Shown here: one piece after another, positions 11,108 through 21,527 of the stretch | Numbering within the stretch: the stretch's first letter is position 1 | Layout of the letters: each line of letters opens with the position of its first letter | Source: Triglochin maritima | Taxonomy: Eukaryota > Streptophyta > Magnoliopsida > Alismatales > Juncaginaceae | Assembly: GCA_963682175.1 (NCBI GenBank) | Contig: OY821784.1 | Location: 33,895,621 to 33,959,620 of the forward strand | Direction of reading: 5' to 3' | Length of the DNA: 64,000 bases | The notes under the pieces: generated by a model | The model's database searches: none | What the model saw: only the letters and a program-made list of their open reading frames with translations | What the model was told of the DNA's origin: nothing | Program-made: the position numbers and the translations under genes

Positions 11108-12352
11108 CGTAAAGAATCATGTCAGAATGTTTTTAAAAATTTTGACAGAACCTCTCCTATATTTTTCAAATTGGTAAATTTAAACCTGCACGGTAGAATA
11201 AACTAACAATACTACAAACTTCAATTCTAACAAACATTCAAACTCACATACATTTAAACTCAAATAAATCACTTTTAAGTTAACATTCATTCAAATTAAC
11301 ATACATTCAAACCTAAATAACAACAAAAAATCTAATTTTAATCACAATAATCATACTTCAATTCAACTATTTTTAAGATGACTACCGTAGACCTATAATC
11401 AACAATACTAACTTCAATAATCAACTATCAAACAAGAAATAAAATGTTTTGCCTAAAAACCCAAAATCGAATTCGAGTTTTCACCAAAACGGGTTCCTAA
11501 ACCAAGAAAAACACTACAATCATACATAAAACAACAATGTATATCATCCTAATAAATAAAAAGGCAATAAAACGGTGGAAATCGAAAAAAAATCGAAACC
11601 CTAACCTGAAAAACTCGGAAACTCGGCGGATGGGGGAGATGGGGGCGTCGGGCTGCTTATATAGCCCGACGGAAATCGGCGTTTGTAACGCCGAGTTCAC
11701 TTTTTTTTAAGTGAACTCGGCGTTACAAACGCCGAGTTCTACCTTTAGAACTCGGCATCCTAGATGCCGAGTTTTATTTCAGTAACTGTTCTCCTGGGCG
11801 TCAATCGTCTCATGCACGATCTGAGCGCCAGGAGAACAGTTTTCAAATAGAACTCGGCACTCTAACGGCCGAGTTCTATTTGAATCACCTCAGAAAACGT
11901 CAAGTGTTGGGCAATAAAAAATCAAGTAGAACTCGGCATCACCAGTGCCGAGTTCTTCCAAAGAGAACTCGGCATCACCAGTGACGAGTTCTTCCAAAGA
12001 GAACTCGGCATCACCAGTGCCGAGTTCTCTCTGGGAGAACTCGGCACTGGTGATGCCGAGTTCTCTATGCACAAAAAAACAAAACCGGCCGCCGCCACGT
12101 GTCACCACGTGGTGGCATCGGGTCTAGTTTGAGAAATACTTTTGTTTGAGGTTTATTTTGAGATTTTTTTTTTCAAAAAAATTCCATTTTGAAAAATTTT
12201 CCAAAAAAAAAAAGTGAAACATTAATTCGAGCCTTATGCTTTTTTTAGTAAGTTAAATTGCATTAAAGTTTGCCTAAGTTTTTCGATCCTTGTGATCGAA
12301 TCAATCACAACAAAACACCAAAAAGATTACAGTCACCCTCCGATCGGTCCAA

Positions 12353-13050
12353 GAGCTTAGATATCTGAGGTTGAGGTTATTTCCCTTGGAAGGAGTTTCG
12401 TTTCTTCAAACCTCCTATGTCTTTCCGACCTTGCCACCATCTCTTAGATAACTCCTACCTCCATCTGCATCTCCCGACGGTCCATCCTCTCTTGGTGGTA
12501 CCTACGTTCCAACTCCATCTCCATCGGGTCGGTATGCGTCAGTGGGTTAGCTTGACTGTTTGCTACTGGAGTGATAGGTGAGTTTGTCGGCTGCGTGGAT
12601 CGACGGACAGTGACATTGGCTGACATCAGTGAAAAGTTCTCTAAGCGGGCCCGTTTTATACGGGTCTGCGAGAGTTCATCAGTCACCCTATTCCTTGAAC
12701 CTGACCAAAGCAAAAGATTATCAAAACATTCATTCACCACACATAAGAATGATCTTGAAGTATGTCGAAAAATTCTATTATTCATTTCTTTCCAAATAGA
12801 CCAAAAAAAAGTTTATAAGGTTGTTCCATTCTTGCTTATCTAAATCGAGTTGGTTTAAAGCAAGCAAGCGGAATTCTTTATTGATTCCTAATTGTAGATT
12901 TAAATTCGACTCTACTCCAGTGTCCCAGAATAAACGTGTAAATGTGCAAGTGAAAAACAGATGCTCTGCCGTTTCGTTTTCAATGCCACACATTGGGCAA
13001 CCGGGATCGATCATAATTTGCGTTTTTAAGATTCTATCCCTCGTGAGCAA
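12353..13050 (-). pseudogene. LINE C-terminal zinc-finger segment, unit 3
   Basis: This is the third copy of the zf-RVT segment. A base change near 12446 creates a stop within the charged tail, and the A-run near 12805 has the length that splits the frame. Confidence 0.8.
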
Positions 13051-13587
13051 TTTTTGTTCGTATAATAACCAAAGGAAGACCTTTACTGAGGACTATTCGA
13101 ACCCCATATTTCATTAAACAATGTATATCAGGATTGTTGTCCCATCATGTATTGGTACATGATTTTGACGGTGTATTTCCCTTGTTTAGATAGGGTCCAA
13201 AATTGCTTGTCAAGGGAATTTGTCGGTATGAAATCTAAATACATTCCATAAACCTCGTTTATTTGTTGTTCTGAAAGTTCTCTTTTGAATCTTTTTTTGA
13301 ACCATATAGTCGAGAAAGGTTGTTCTTCCCAAAACTACCTTAATGATATATGGTTGTTTTGCCGATTAAAACAATGTTTCATGGCTTTCGGCCAATGGAT
13401 TATTGTTAAACAAAATATCGAACCAAAACAAAGTTTGATCCCCTCGCCCCACCATCACCTTACTGAGTTTACATAAGTGGGGAATCCAACTTACTGAGTT
13501 TCATGTATTGAGACGTAGACATAAACTATGTTTCTCTTTGTTGATGATTCTGAGTCCGCCGTTTCTTTTTGGTTGGCAAACTTTAGA

Positions 13588-14650
13588 TCATTTAACCAAG
13601 GTCTTGATATTGGAATGCCTCGTGGAGTTGTTCCACAAGAAATTACGTCTGATACGATCGATTTGTTTAATTATTCCTTTTGGACTTTTCAGGCACATCA
13701 TGTAATATGATGCTAATGGAGTGAGAACAAAATTAATCATGATAACTCTACCCCCAATTGAGATATTTTTTGTTGCCCAACTTCCAATTTTTTGTTCCAT
13801 TTTTTGGATGACCACATTCCATATTGATTGTGAGCCCGACTTGGCTTGCAAGGGGATCCCAAGATATTTGATCGGCAATGTGCTTCGATCACATCCCAAG
13901 AATCGATCACATCCCAAGATATTTTGAAAAGCAATTACGTTTGTGTCACTTACATGCACCCCTGTAATGCTAGACTTCTCAAAATTTATTGTTAGTCCGG
14001 AGATTTGTTCAAAGATCATTAGTATTCTTTTAACATTTATGATATTGTCCATTGTTGGTTTAAGAAAAAGTATTGTGTCATCAACAAATTGTATATTAAG
14101 AAATTTTTCTTCCCCAATGTTGATCCCTTCAATCACTTCATTATGCATTCCAAAGTTTAACATTTTGTTTAGAAAATTTGTTGTGATAATGAAGAGTAAT
14201 GGTGATAGGGGATCTCCCTGCCGTATCCCATTTTTACTTGTAAAAAACCCTTCAGGGTTACCATTTATAATTATAGATGCTTTCGAGGTGGTGATGCAAA
14301 AGCTCCATCCAGTCGCACCAAAGTGCAGGACAACCCAACCCTTTAAGGTTAGCCAGGATAAAGTACCTATCCACTTTATCAAATGCTTTTTTTCGAAATC
14401 AAGTTTCAGTATTATTCCAGCCTTCCTTCCTTTGTGAAGGTGATAAACCAATTCTTGTGTAGCAGCTACCGTATCAGTTATTTGCCTGCCTTTGAGAAAG
14501 GCAGATTGAGTTGTGGGAATTACAATCTTTTATGCCTTCTGCTAGGCGCAACGCCAAGACTTCGTAAGTACTAGAGATTAAAGATATCAGTCTAAGGTCC
14601 TTTACCGTTTCAATGACCGATTTTTTTGGATATTATATTCAGTTTGGAGT
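13588..14650 (-). pseudogene. LINE reverse transcriptase, unit 3, continuing into its real upstream sequence
   Basis: Unlike units 1 and 2, this copy keeps the LINE sequence upstream of TQSAFLKGRQ. The minus strand at about 14640-14560 reads PKKSVIETVKDLRLISLIS and then STYEVLALRLAEGIKD, the typical fingers block of plant L1 reverse transcriptases (LIPK...VKDFRPISL...LA.RL). A small deletion and frameshift near 14520 joins it to IPTTQSAF. This copy therefore marks the original right edge of the duplicated segment. Confidence 0.8.
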
Positions 14651-14870
14651 TTGGACAAGCGTAATTCGTCCATTGGTTGGTGACAAATTTAAGTCGGGCA
14701 AGATATACATTAGCGATTGCGTGGGTTGACATGGTTTTGTAACTAAACCAAATTTGAGGCCATTAAAGGAAATTCTTTTAAAGATGTTCGTTTTTTTCTG
14801 CCCATCCGGCAATTTTGCGAATTATTTAATAATTTGTGAATTATTGTGATGGAATAGAAAATGATGTAAA

Positions 14871-15026
14871 AAGAAATGATGTGGAGGAGATAGAGTGTTG
14901 AAAGTGGGATTGTGATTAGTTAAGTAGTGAAAATGTATTGTAGGTTGCATAATATTTTTTGCTGACGTGACAGAAAAAAAATTGGAGTTGTGGGGGATTT
15001 GTGGTTGGAATTAAGGATGACCTTAG
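14871..15026. repeat. Short MITE-like repeat, copy 1
   Basis: The reverse complement of this stretch matches 15439-15560 in order: an AATCCC run, a C-rich run, a TGTCACGTCA word, then ACTATGCAACC. It also shares GAAATGATGTGGAGGA with 47467-47482. Class, terminal repeats and target duplication could not be fixed. Positions 14650-14870 and 15027-15438 hold nothing I can identify. Confidence 0.5.
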
Positions 15027-15438
15027 TGGTGATGGGTGGAATAGTCAGATAAACACACCTCATGCACAACCCTAAATGTGAGTCTTATGTGTGGTGTTAT
15101 GTGAGGATAAATATGTGTAGTCGTTTTCTATGGTTAAGCCTTATTTGTTATTTTAATAGATAAGTCGTCGTTACGAGGATAGCAGTAGAATTTGCGTCCA
15201 ACTTACAACCATGGGATACATAATTCGTGCGATATGATTCATGTGAATCATGTTTTGGTTTGGATGCCAACCATGCCGAACCTTGCAGTTTCACTAGTTT
15301 TGTAAGGTTGAAACAATTTTCTGTACACAGAAGTGCTACGAATTTAACTCGAGGGATTGGAAGTCGTAACTTGTATAGAATATTAGAAGTTCGTTGGTTG
15401 TTTTTACTTGGAATTTCATTTAAAGTTTGATTAGGTAT

Positions 15439-15690
15439 TTAGAGCATCAACAATCCCAATCCAAAATCCCCCCCCCCCCAAATTCAGTTTTTCTCTCTGT
15501 CACGTCACCAAAAAAATACTATGCAACCCACCACCCAACCCAACTCAATTTTCACTCATGGGGAAGAGAGTGGAGGCTTTGCATGGGGAAGAGAATGTGT
15601 ACAGTGGGCTGCTTGGGTTGGCACGTGAATAGTGCCCTGAGGAGTAGGGTGATGGGTTGGAGGTGGCTGATGATGGGTATTTGGGTGGGT
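15439..15690. repeat. Short MITE-like repeat, copy 2 (inverted relative to copy 1)
   Basis: It begins AGAGCATCAACAATCCC, contains a C12 run (15468-15479) and the TGTCACGTCA word, and has partly self-complementary GGGTTGGG-type ends. Orientation is opposite to 14871-15026. Confidence 0.45.
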
Positions 15691-16504
15691 TGTTAAGAGA
15701 AAATGTTTTTCTCTCTCTCCTTTCTTTCTTCCTTTTCTTTCACTCAAATCTCTCTCTCGTTTCCTTTCATTCTTTTCCGGCGACCAGAGGTGGTGGAGGC
15801 GACTCCGGTGGGTGGTGTCGAGCACGGCGTTGCGGAGACACGGACGTGAGGTGCGTTGGAGCGGGGGTGCTGTCGGGCGTCGACGTTGAGCGGATCTCCG
15901 ACGCGCTATGTCTTCTTCTTGAGGTATGTCGGCTTACTAGTGTATTTTGTTGCTCACCCATGTTAGGGTAATGTTGTGGTCGGTCGCAGGAGGTCGGAGA
16001 CCTCGCCGGCGGCGTGGAACGACGTAAAATCCTTGGCTGGTGCAAGGTTGTTGTCGACCGGTGCCTTCGGGCGGTCGACCAGTTTTACTGTTTTGCCCAA
16101 TTTTAACCAACACCGGTCGAACGATGTCGTGTGGCGGTCGACCAGTTGCATGTGTTCTGGTGAGTTGGAGGCTTATTGTCGGATTTCGGTCGACCGTCCC
16201 TTGTTTTTGGGTCAATCGGAACTTAAGTGTACTTGATAATATTGCATGTTGTTCGACCGATTCGATATATTGTTCGACCGTTATATGACGTAGACTATTA
16301 GGATGACCCTGGTAGTTTTCGGTCGACCGGGACCCCTGAGTCGGTCGACCGAATAGTCTTATGTGATTTCGACCAACTTCGGAGTATGACCTCCTGTTCG
16401 GTCGACCAGTTTTAGACTGTTGTTCGACCGTTTGGACTTAAGTAATGCGCAGAATAGTTCGACCGTTGTAGACTTTCGGTCGACCAAACCTATTGGGGAC
16501 GGTT
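15691..16504 (+). mobile_element. Gypsy-like LTR, left portion (interrupted)
   Basis: This portion has a CT-rich stretch (15705-15770), a GC-rich block (15780-16020) and a dense palindrome array (16052-16485). It is the left part of an LTR whose right part resumes at 18008. Continuity is shown by the CGGTT target duplication that flanks the inserted solo LTR. The left boundary of this LTR is not defined, and no coding region of the element is present. Confidence 0.5.
16052..16485. repeat. Paired-palindrome array in the Gypsy-like LTR
   Basis: Octamer cores GGTCGACC, or near matches, fall in pairs at 16052/16073, 16115/16136, 16188/16210, 16251/16272, 16321/16343, 16400/16422 and 16457/16478. 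All seven intra-pair distances are 21 or 22 bp, while the gaps between pairs vary. A lone degenerate core lies at 16367. Confidence 0.9.
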
Positions 16505-16883
16505 TGTTGGCTTTTTGGTCTTAATTTATGTTTTGATGATTTAATCAACCTAATCTTAATTATAATCATGTAGAGTAGCACACATATTGTATTGCATATA
16601 TATGGCTTTGTGCTAATCTCTACAGGTGATCAAGACTCAAGGAAGAAAGGAAATCAAGTCAAGACATGTAATCAAGCTCATTTGAAGACATGTATTTTGT
16701 ATTTTCTTTGAGTCTTAGGAACTTGTGTAAATTGAGCAATACTTGAGCTAAAATCAACTTAAACACACACTAGGTTCTTTATAGAAGTCACACACGAAAT
16801 TTCACATTATTTGGACTTCAATAGATCACCCAAACTTAGACTGGAAAACACTAAACCTGAACCCTAACAGTCTGCCCACATTC

Positions 16884-17373
16884 GGTCGACCGCAACAGGC
16901 CGTTCGGTCGACCGAGTGATCAAGTATCCTGTTTGTGTTTTCACTGCCCGGTTTCCGTCGACCGTGTATCCACTTTCGGTCGACCGCGTGAACTTTTTTT
17001 CCGATCGTTAGTTTTGTCATATATACCCAACGATCGTATTCGTATTAAACCAAAAATACCCCAAATACATTTCATGTATCGGTCGACCGAGGACCTTGAT
17101 CAGTCGACTGAATATTCGTCTCTTGACAAACCCAAACCTGCTGTTGAAAATCGGTCGACCGCTAGACCTTGTTTCGGTCGACCAAATATATCATTGTTTG
17201 TCAACCCCAAAGTGCCTGGTACAAATCGGTCGACCGAACCCTTTTCGGAGTTCGACTGATCACTTAAGTGTACCTAAGTCGTAGGGTTGGGTGGTCGACC
17301 GTTACCTTACCGGTCGACTGAACTGAGTTCAAAGCTGCCAAACGGTCGACCGTTCAGACCGAACCGGTCGACC
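16884..17373. repeat. Paired-palindrome array in family A solo LTR, copy 1
   Basis: Fourteen cores form seven pairs: 16884/16906, 16956/16978, 17081/17102, 17153/17176, 17228/17250, 17293/17312 and 17344/17366. The distances are 22, 22, 21, 23, 22, 19 and 22 bp. Most cores are exact GGTCGACC, often within TCGGTCGACCGA. The array ends about 97 bp upstream of the TATA box. Confidence 0.92.
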
Positions 17374-17469
17374 GAATTAACTCAGAATTGGGTCCTGCGA
17401 GTTTCTGTTTTGTGTATTCTACACCAACACTCACCCAATCAACCCCAACGGATCTATTCTCTCTAATGC

Positions 17470-17479
17470 CTATATAAAG
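17470..17479 (+). promoter_or_regulatory. TATA box of the family A LTR
   Basis: CTATATAAAG lies between the palindrome array (U3) and the leader, where an LTR promoter is expected. Confidence 0.6.
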
Positions 17480-18007
17480 AGTTGTAAAACACATTTTAAC
17501 AAAACTCTCCTACCACTACTTGTCCAATACAATAGAGAGAAGCCCAACACACTCAAAGCCTCAAACCTTCCACACTTTAATCACAAATCCAATCTCATTC
17601 AAGTGTGCTCAAGTTTAGAGAGTGTGTTTCACTCAAGTTTGTTGCTGTCAAAGTGAAGTAAAGGTTTCGGTGAAAGCCCGAAGCATTCCTCTCGGATTGT
17701 GAGAGAAGAAAGTCAAGCTCGCGAGGGTGTTCGCGGAGCTTGTTTTGTAAAAGGTGTTCTCTCCCGGCCCGGAGCGGGGAGTGGATAGTGAAGACGCGAG
17801 CGGAGCTCGAAGTGTCGAGCGGAGCTTGCAAGAGAGGACGTAGGCGGTCGTCGAACCTCTGTAAAAACCCCGTGTTCAATTGTGGTTTGCATATTCCTTC
17901 CCTACTCCCTTATTTATTTAAATTCCGCTGCGCTTATCTTCGATAGTTAAACAAGTGGGTAATTAGGGATAAAAATGATTAGCATAACCGACCTGTACGA
18001 TCCTACA

Positions 18008-19208
18008 CGGTTGACTGGTTAGGCTCTTTCTGTCGACCGTTTGTGTGCTAAACGGAATTCCTGGTCCATGTGTTGTGTCAACTCTATCCACGGAAACCGT
18101 GTCCTCTCTTAGAGCGTGAGCCGGGAGGTGACGGAGAGTACGTGCTCGTGCTTGTCCAGGGACTTCCATGTGGAAAAGTGTGGACACTTGGGTTGCACCA
18201 CCTCCATGTTGGACCGTAGTGTGACGTATTGTTGCCTTACTCTCTGTAGAGTAGCAGACCTGAGGGATCGCGGATCCCAATGCGTGTTGATGCATGGCTC
18301 GTGGAGCATGATGACCCTGCAGACTACGGTCTGGACTCGTCCGATGTTGTGCCGGACGTATGTTGTATCGCCCAGGTTGTGTCGGCGATGCCGCCGAGGT
18401 ATTTGTCGGCGATTATGGTGTCGACGATGTTCCGGCTTATGGTTGTGCCGTCCAATGTTGTGCCGGACGTATGTTGTACCACCGATGTTGTTACGGCGAT
18501 GCTGCCGATGTTGTTTCGGTGATGATCCCCGATTGGGCACCTACTTGGGATGATGACTGACCGGGCTACGGCTCCGTCAAGGTGGTGTAGACCACGTAGT
18601 TACTTTGCGTGGAAGTGCGGACGCTCCTCATCGATCCCTTTGGCTCGAGTAGTCGCGTGTGGGGGGTGCGTCGTGTACTGTCCGTAAGACTGTATGTGCC
18701 TACGGTAGGTTTCCGAGGGAGACCCTTGTTGTTGCGGGACTGATGTCATTGTGGACCCTGTGAGGGTACTTGTGTTGTTGGACTGAGGTCCCGTTTACCC
18801 TTGGAGGGATTTGATGCATTGCAGATGTGATATGACATACTACTAGTATGATAGGTTTATTTACCGTATTGTTGCATTCATATAGGCGAGCTTGGCATAC
18901 GGGGTTTCCTAATGGGAAACTCAGGCATCGTTGTTTGATTCATGTTTCAGGACCGGAGTAGGTTCTGTCAGGTGGTGACAACGGGCGCACACGTTTTGGG
19001 GGCATGATCCTTCGGACTCTTCGAGGTCGTCATGATTACTTGTACCGTCTTTTGTAGTATTGTTGTAATCATGTCTTTTGACAAACTCTGTTGTATTATT
19101 GGTGCACCGACTGTTGATTTATATGAGTAACATTCTTGTTGATGAGTTTTATCTGATTATCTCTTGAAGGTTTAAATTTTTAAATTTCCGCTGTTTCGGG
19201 ATGTTACA
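18008..19208 (+). mobile_element. Gypsy-like LTR, right portion
   Basis: It resumes after the solo LTR and ends with a TTTCCGCTGTTTCGGGATGTTACA-type terminus at 19208, typical of many plant Gypsy LTRs. The same end, inverted, starts the repeat at 63587. GC-rich CGATG-rich frames at 18109-18560 lie inside the LTR and are not taken as genes. Confidence 0.65.
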
Positions 19209-20945
19209 TCATACCAGTCCACCCACTCTCAAATTTTCATCAATCATGTCCCCCCCCCCACACACACACCCTATATTCTCTTTCATCATCATTTTTTTTA
19301 ATTCTTCCACTACATTCAACAAATTACATTAAATAATTGTAATTGTAATTACTATATTAAATTAATTAACTCGATAATAATTAATTACTGTATTTCCTCA
19401 TTTATTTGTATTTCGTAAGGTAATGTAATATTTCCTAAGGCAATGTAGTACTAGTATATTTTAATTTGGAATTTAATCTTTGTTTAATTTTGTAGGGTCT
19501 ATGGGTCTGATTAAGGAATGTGAGGTGGCAGGGGGCGGCAGGACACTAGTGATTCTGTTTACCCGTTTATCTACATTTGATGCACATTTTTGCTTCAACA
19601 CCCTATTATTGTATTTTGGATATTGATCTTACACGTTTATTTACATTTGATGCACGATGGAGATCGTACTTGGGTTAGGATTTTATTAGGGTTTAAATAC
19701 CCAAAACTCTCTCCTTTTACCAAATAGTGGATTATGATCCCAGAGTATTTAATTTAAACGTTTTTCATACTAAACAATATTACATTTACAAATTAATCTA
19801 AAAGACATATTAAATTATCAATTTCATCTATTAACTGTTAATATTAACAATAATAATAACAAATTTTAAACAAAAATAAATAAAACGGGGGGGGGGGGGG
19901 GGGGGGACCCCTTTAAGGGAACTCTGACATATATCCTTCATCATAGAGAAGCAAGTCTGAATTTAATTTCTGTGTTCATTGTTGTCTCGAGTAGCTCCAA
20001 CTAAAATATATTATCTGTTTTTTTTATTTATATTGGCTAGAGTTTTTGCTTCTATCTATTGGATTATTGACAACATATTGTCTAAACCATAATTCAGGTA
20101 GTCAGACCTGAACATGTAGAGACACATTAAAGACAAGGACAACTCAGTAAGTGATGTTTCCTTATGCTTGTTTGATATATCTGAACTTCAATAATTTGAT
20201 CAAATATGCCAAGATGATGGACGTACTCTTGCTGTCTAGCATGGATGCCTCATTAACAATACAAAATTTGTGGGAGAATCTTGAAGGCCAATCAACTATG
20301 GAAGGTCTCAGATCTAGCAGGACTAGCTCCATGGTGATTTTTATCATAGTCAAGCCACATTTTGTTAATCTTTCTTTAATAGTCTAATGTAAATGTGATT
20401 GCATCAAATGAGCCATGCATATGAGCGATATCAAAATTGTCCTTTCTGATGTGATTACAGTTATCACACAAGTGGTTTATTGTTTGATTTGATTCTAGGC
20501 CAATATGTTGGGTGATCTGTGCGTGAAGTGTATGAAAGGATAAACTTCTTATTGATCAAATTCCTTTTAAATAGGGGCCTAAATAACTCGAGCTGAACTC
20601 CAATTCAAATTCTGCTGAACAGATATCGAGTAGGACCAAAGAGGGTTGTGTGGAATTGGTTCAACATGTTGCTCCACCTGCCTTAAATCAGATGACATTC
20701 ATGATTTTCAACCTGTAAAACATTTTGACCTGTAAACGCGCATTATAAACATTAAACAACTAAGATTCCAATTAAACCCTGACTTCAACATGCTAACTCG
20801 CTTGAGTTATCATTCATGTTACATATTAAATATTAATAAATTATTATTACTTCTAATGTTAACGTATGTTATGAGTTATATCTTAAACAACTTCTCCTAA
20901 ACTAAAATATCACTTAGTCTAAACAAATTATTAAAACATTATACA
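19209..20945. other. Unassigned spacer with simple-sequence tracts
   Basis: This stretch is AT-rich. It holds a C-run followed by CA repeats (about 19249-19269) and a G20 homopolymer (19887-19906). A 78-residue frame at 20151-20387 (+) matches nothing I recognise. No supported gene. Confidence 0.5.
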
Positions 20946-21167
20946 TGTTGTAAAACAAACAAACCAAAGAGAAAAAAATTGGGGGGAGTGAGATGTTTTT
21001 TCTTCTCTATCCCCAAAGGTGTACAATATCCCCCATATATAAGATGATGATGTAATATGAGTTACAACCAAATAAATGGAATTACACCATATTAATAAGA
21101 ATACAATCTACTTAAATGGTGGGGGTTAAAAAGGTGAATCATCCATATGAATATGGATTTTATAACA
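20946..21167 (-). repeat. 3' LTR of the minus-strand Copia element
   Basis: This is a 222-bp repeat homologous to 27085-27316, read on the minus strand as TGTTAT...ACAACA. Confidence 0.85.
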
Positions 21168-21293
21168 CTCTCACTTGGATGATCGACTTTATACGCTAGT
21201 GATGTTGCCTCATTAAAAACCTTACCAAGAGAAACCCGATGAGATAAAAACTTGGTGAAGAAAAAAAAGAGTGCAACGTGGATGATGTCCCCC

Positions 21294-21527
21294 TCACTTC
21301 AGCTTACATTCTTCAAGTGACGAACACAAATCTTGTGGACAAGCTCGAAAACTTTTGTAGGCAATGACTTTGTGAAAAAACCTGCTAAGTTCTCGGTCGA
21401 TCGGATCTGACACACATTTATCTCTCCATCCTGTTGCAATCATGTGTTGAAAAGAATTTTGGTGAAATGTGCTTTGTTTTGTCATCTTTAATGTAGTCTT
21501 CCTTAATTTGAGCAATGTATGCAGCAT
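21294..21527 (-). pseudogene. Copia polyprotein C-terminal (RNase H tail) remnant
   Basis: The 77-residue minus-strand frame keeps the order of the conserved Copia tail. KMTKQSTFHQNSF corresponds to the D-TKHI-PKFF block, and ELSRFFHKVIAYKSFRA to the NLADLFTKSLP-TFK block; ECKLK sits in the place of MRRLK. It stops about 130 bp before the 3' LTR, as expected. Many substitutions make it non-functional. Confidence 0.65.

Larger units (their letters stand above)
9806..12202 (-). mobile_element. MULE DNA transposon, copy B
   Basis: This copy is exactly 5531 bp from copy A, in the same A-tract, with the same terminal repeats and hairpin blocks (9948-10078, 11681-11861 and 11929-12064). It came from duplication of the unit, not from a second insertion. 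The few differences from copy A could be used to date the second duplication. Confidence 0.9.
338..14520. repeat. Direct tandem array of three units (3121 + 5531 + 5531 bp)
   Basis: The sequence from 338 recurs at 3459 and 8990 in the same orientation with near identity. Every open frame of unit 2 reappears exactly 5531 bp later in unit 3. Unit 1 differs by 2410 bp because it lacks a MULE. The junctions (3458/3459 and 8989/8990) join a LINE reverse transcriptase segment to a non-LINE segment. At 14520 the last unit instead runs into genuine upstream LINE sequence. This is the structure expected from a segmental duplication followed by unequal crossing over. Confidence 0.95.
8990..14520. repeat. 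Array unit 3 (MULE-containing)
   Basis: This 5531-bp unit is nearly identical to unit 2, with a few substitutions inside the MULE (near 10711, 11136, 11147, 11233 and 11505). It also has a C-to-A change near 12446 that creates a stop in the LINE C-terminal frame. Its right edge passes without a break into LINE sequence that units 1 and 2 lack. Confidence 0.93.
16505..18007 (+). mobile_element. Solo LTR, family A copy 1 (1503 bp)
   Basis: It begins TGTTGG, ends CCTACA and is flanked by the perfect 5-bp target duplication CGGTT (16500-16504 and 18008-18012). No internal region is present, so it is a solo LTR. It is related along its length to 27629-29152. It contains a paired-palindrome array (16884-17373), then a TATA box (CTATATAAAG, 17470-17479), then a GC-richer transcribed leader. 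Long frames inside it are not genes. Confidence 0.9.

Noticed and set aside
16052..17373. CRISPR-like arrangement of short palindromic repeats with regular spacing
   Set aside because: The repeats are 8-14 bp, in pairs with 11-14 bp between members, inside plant LTRs. There are no cas genes, and spacer lengths do not fit CRISPR.
18109..18560. Cys/Val-rich and His/Arg-rich frames
   Set aside because: They lie inside the Gypsy-like LTR, overlap on both strands and come from a CGATG/TGTTGT-rich repeat.
19887..19906. G20 tract as a functional quadruplex or element end
   Set aside because: No terminal repeats or target duplication are seen around it. It is an isolated homopolymer that may be partly an assembly artefact.
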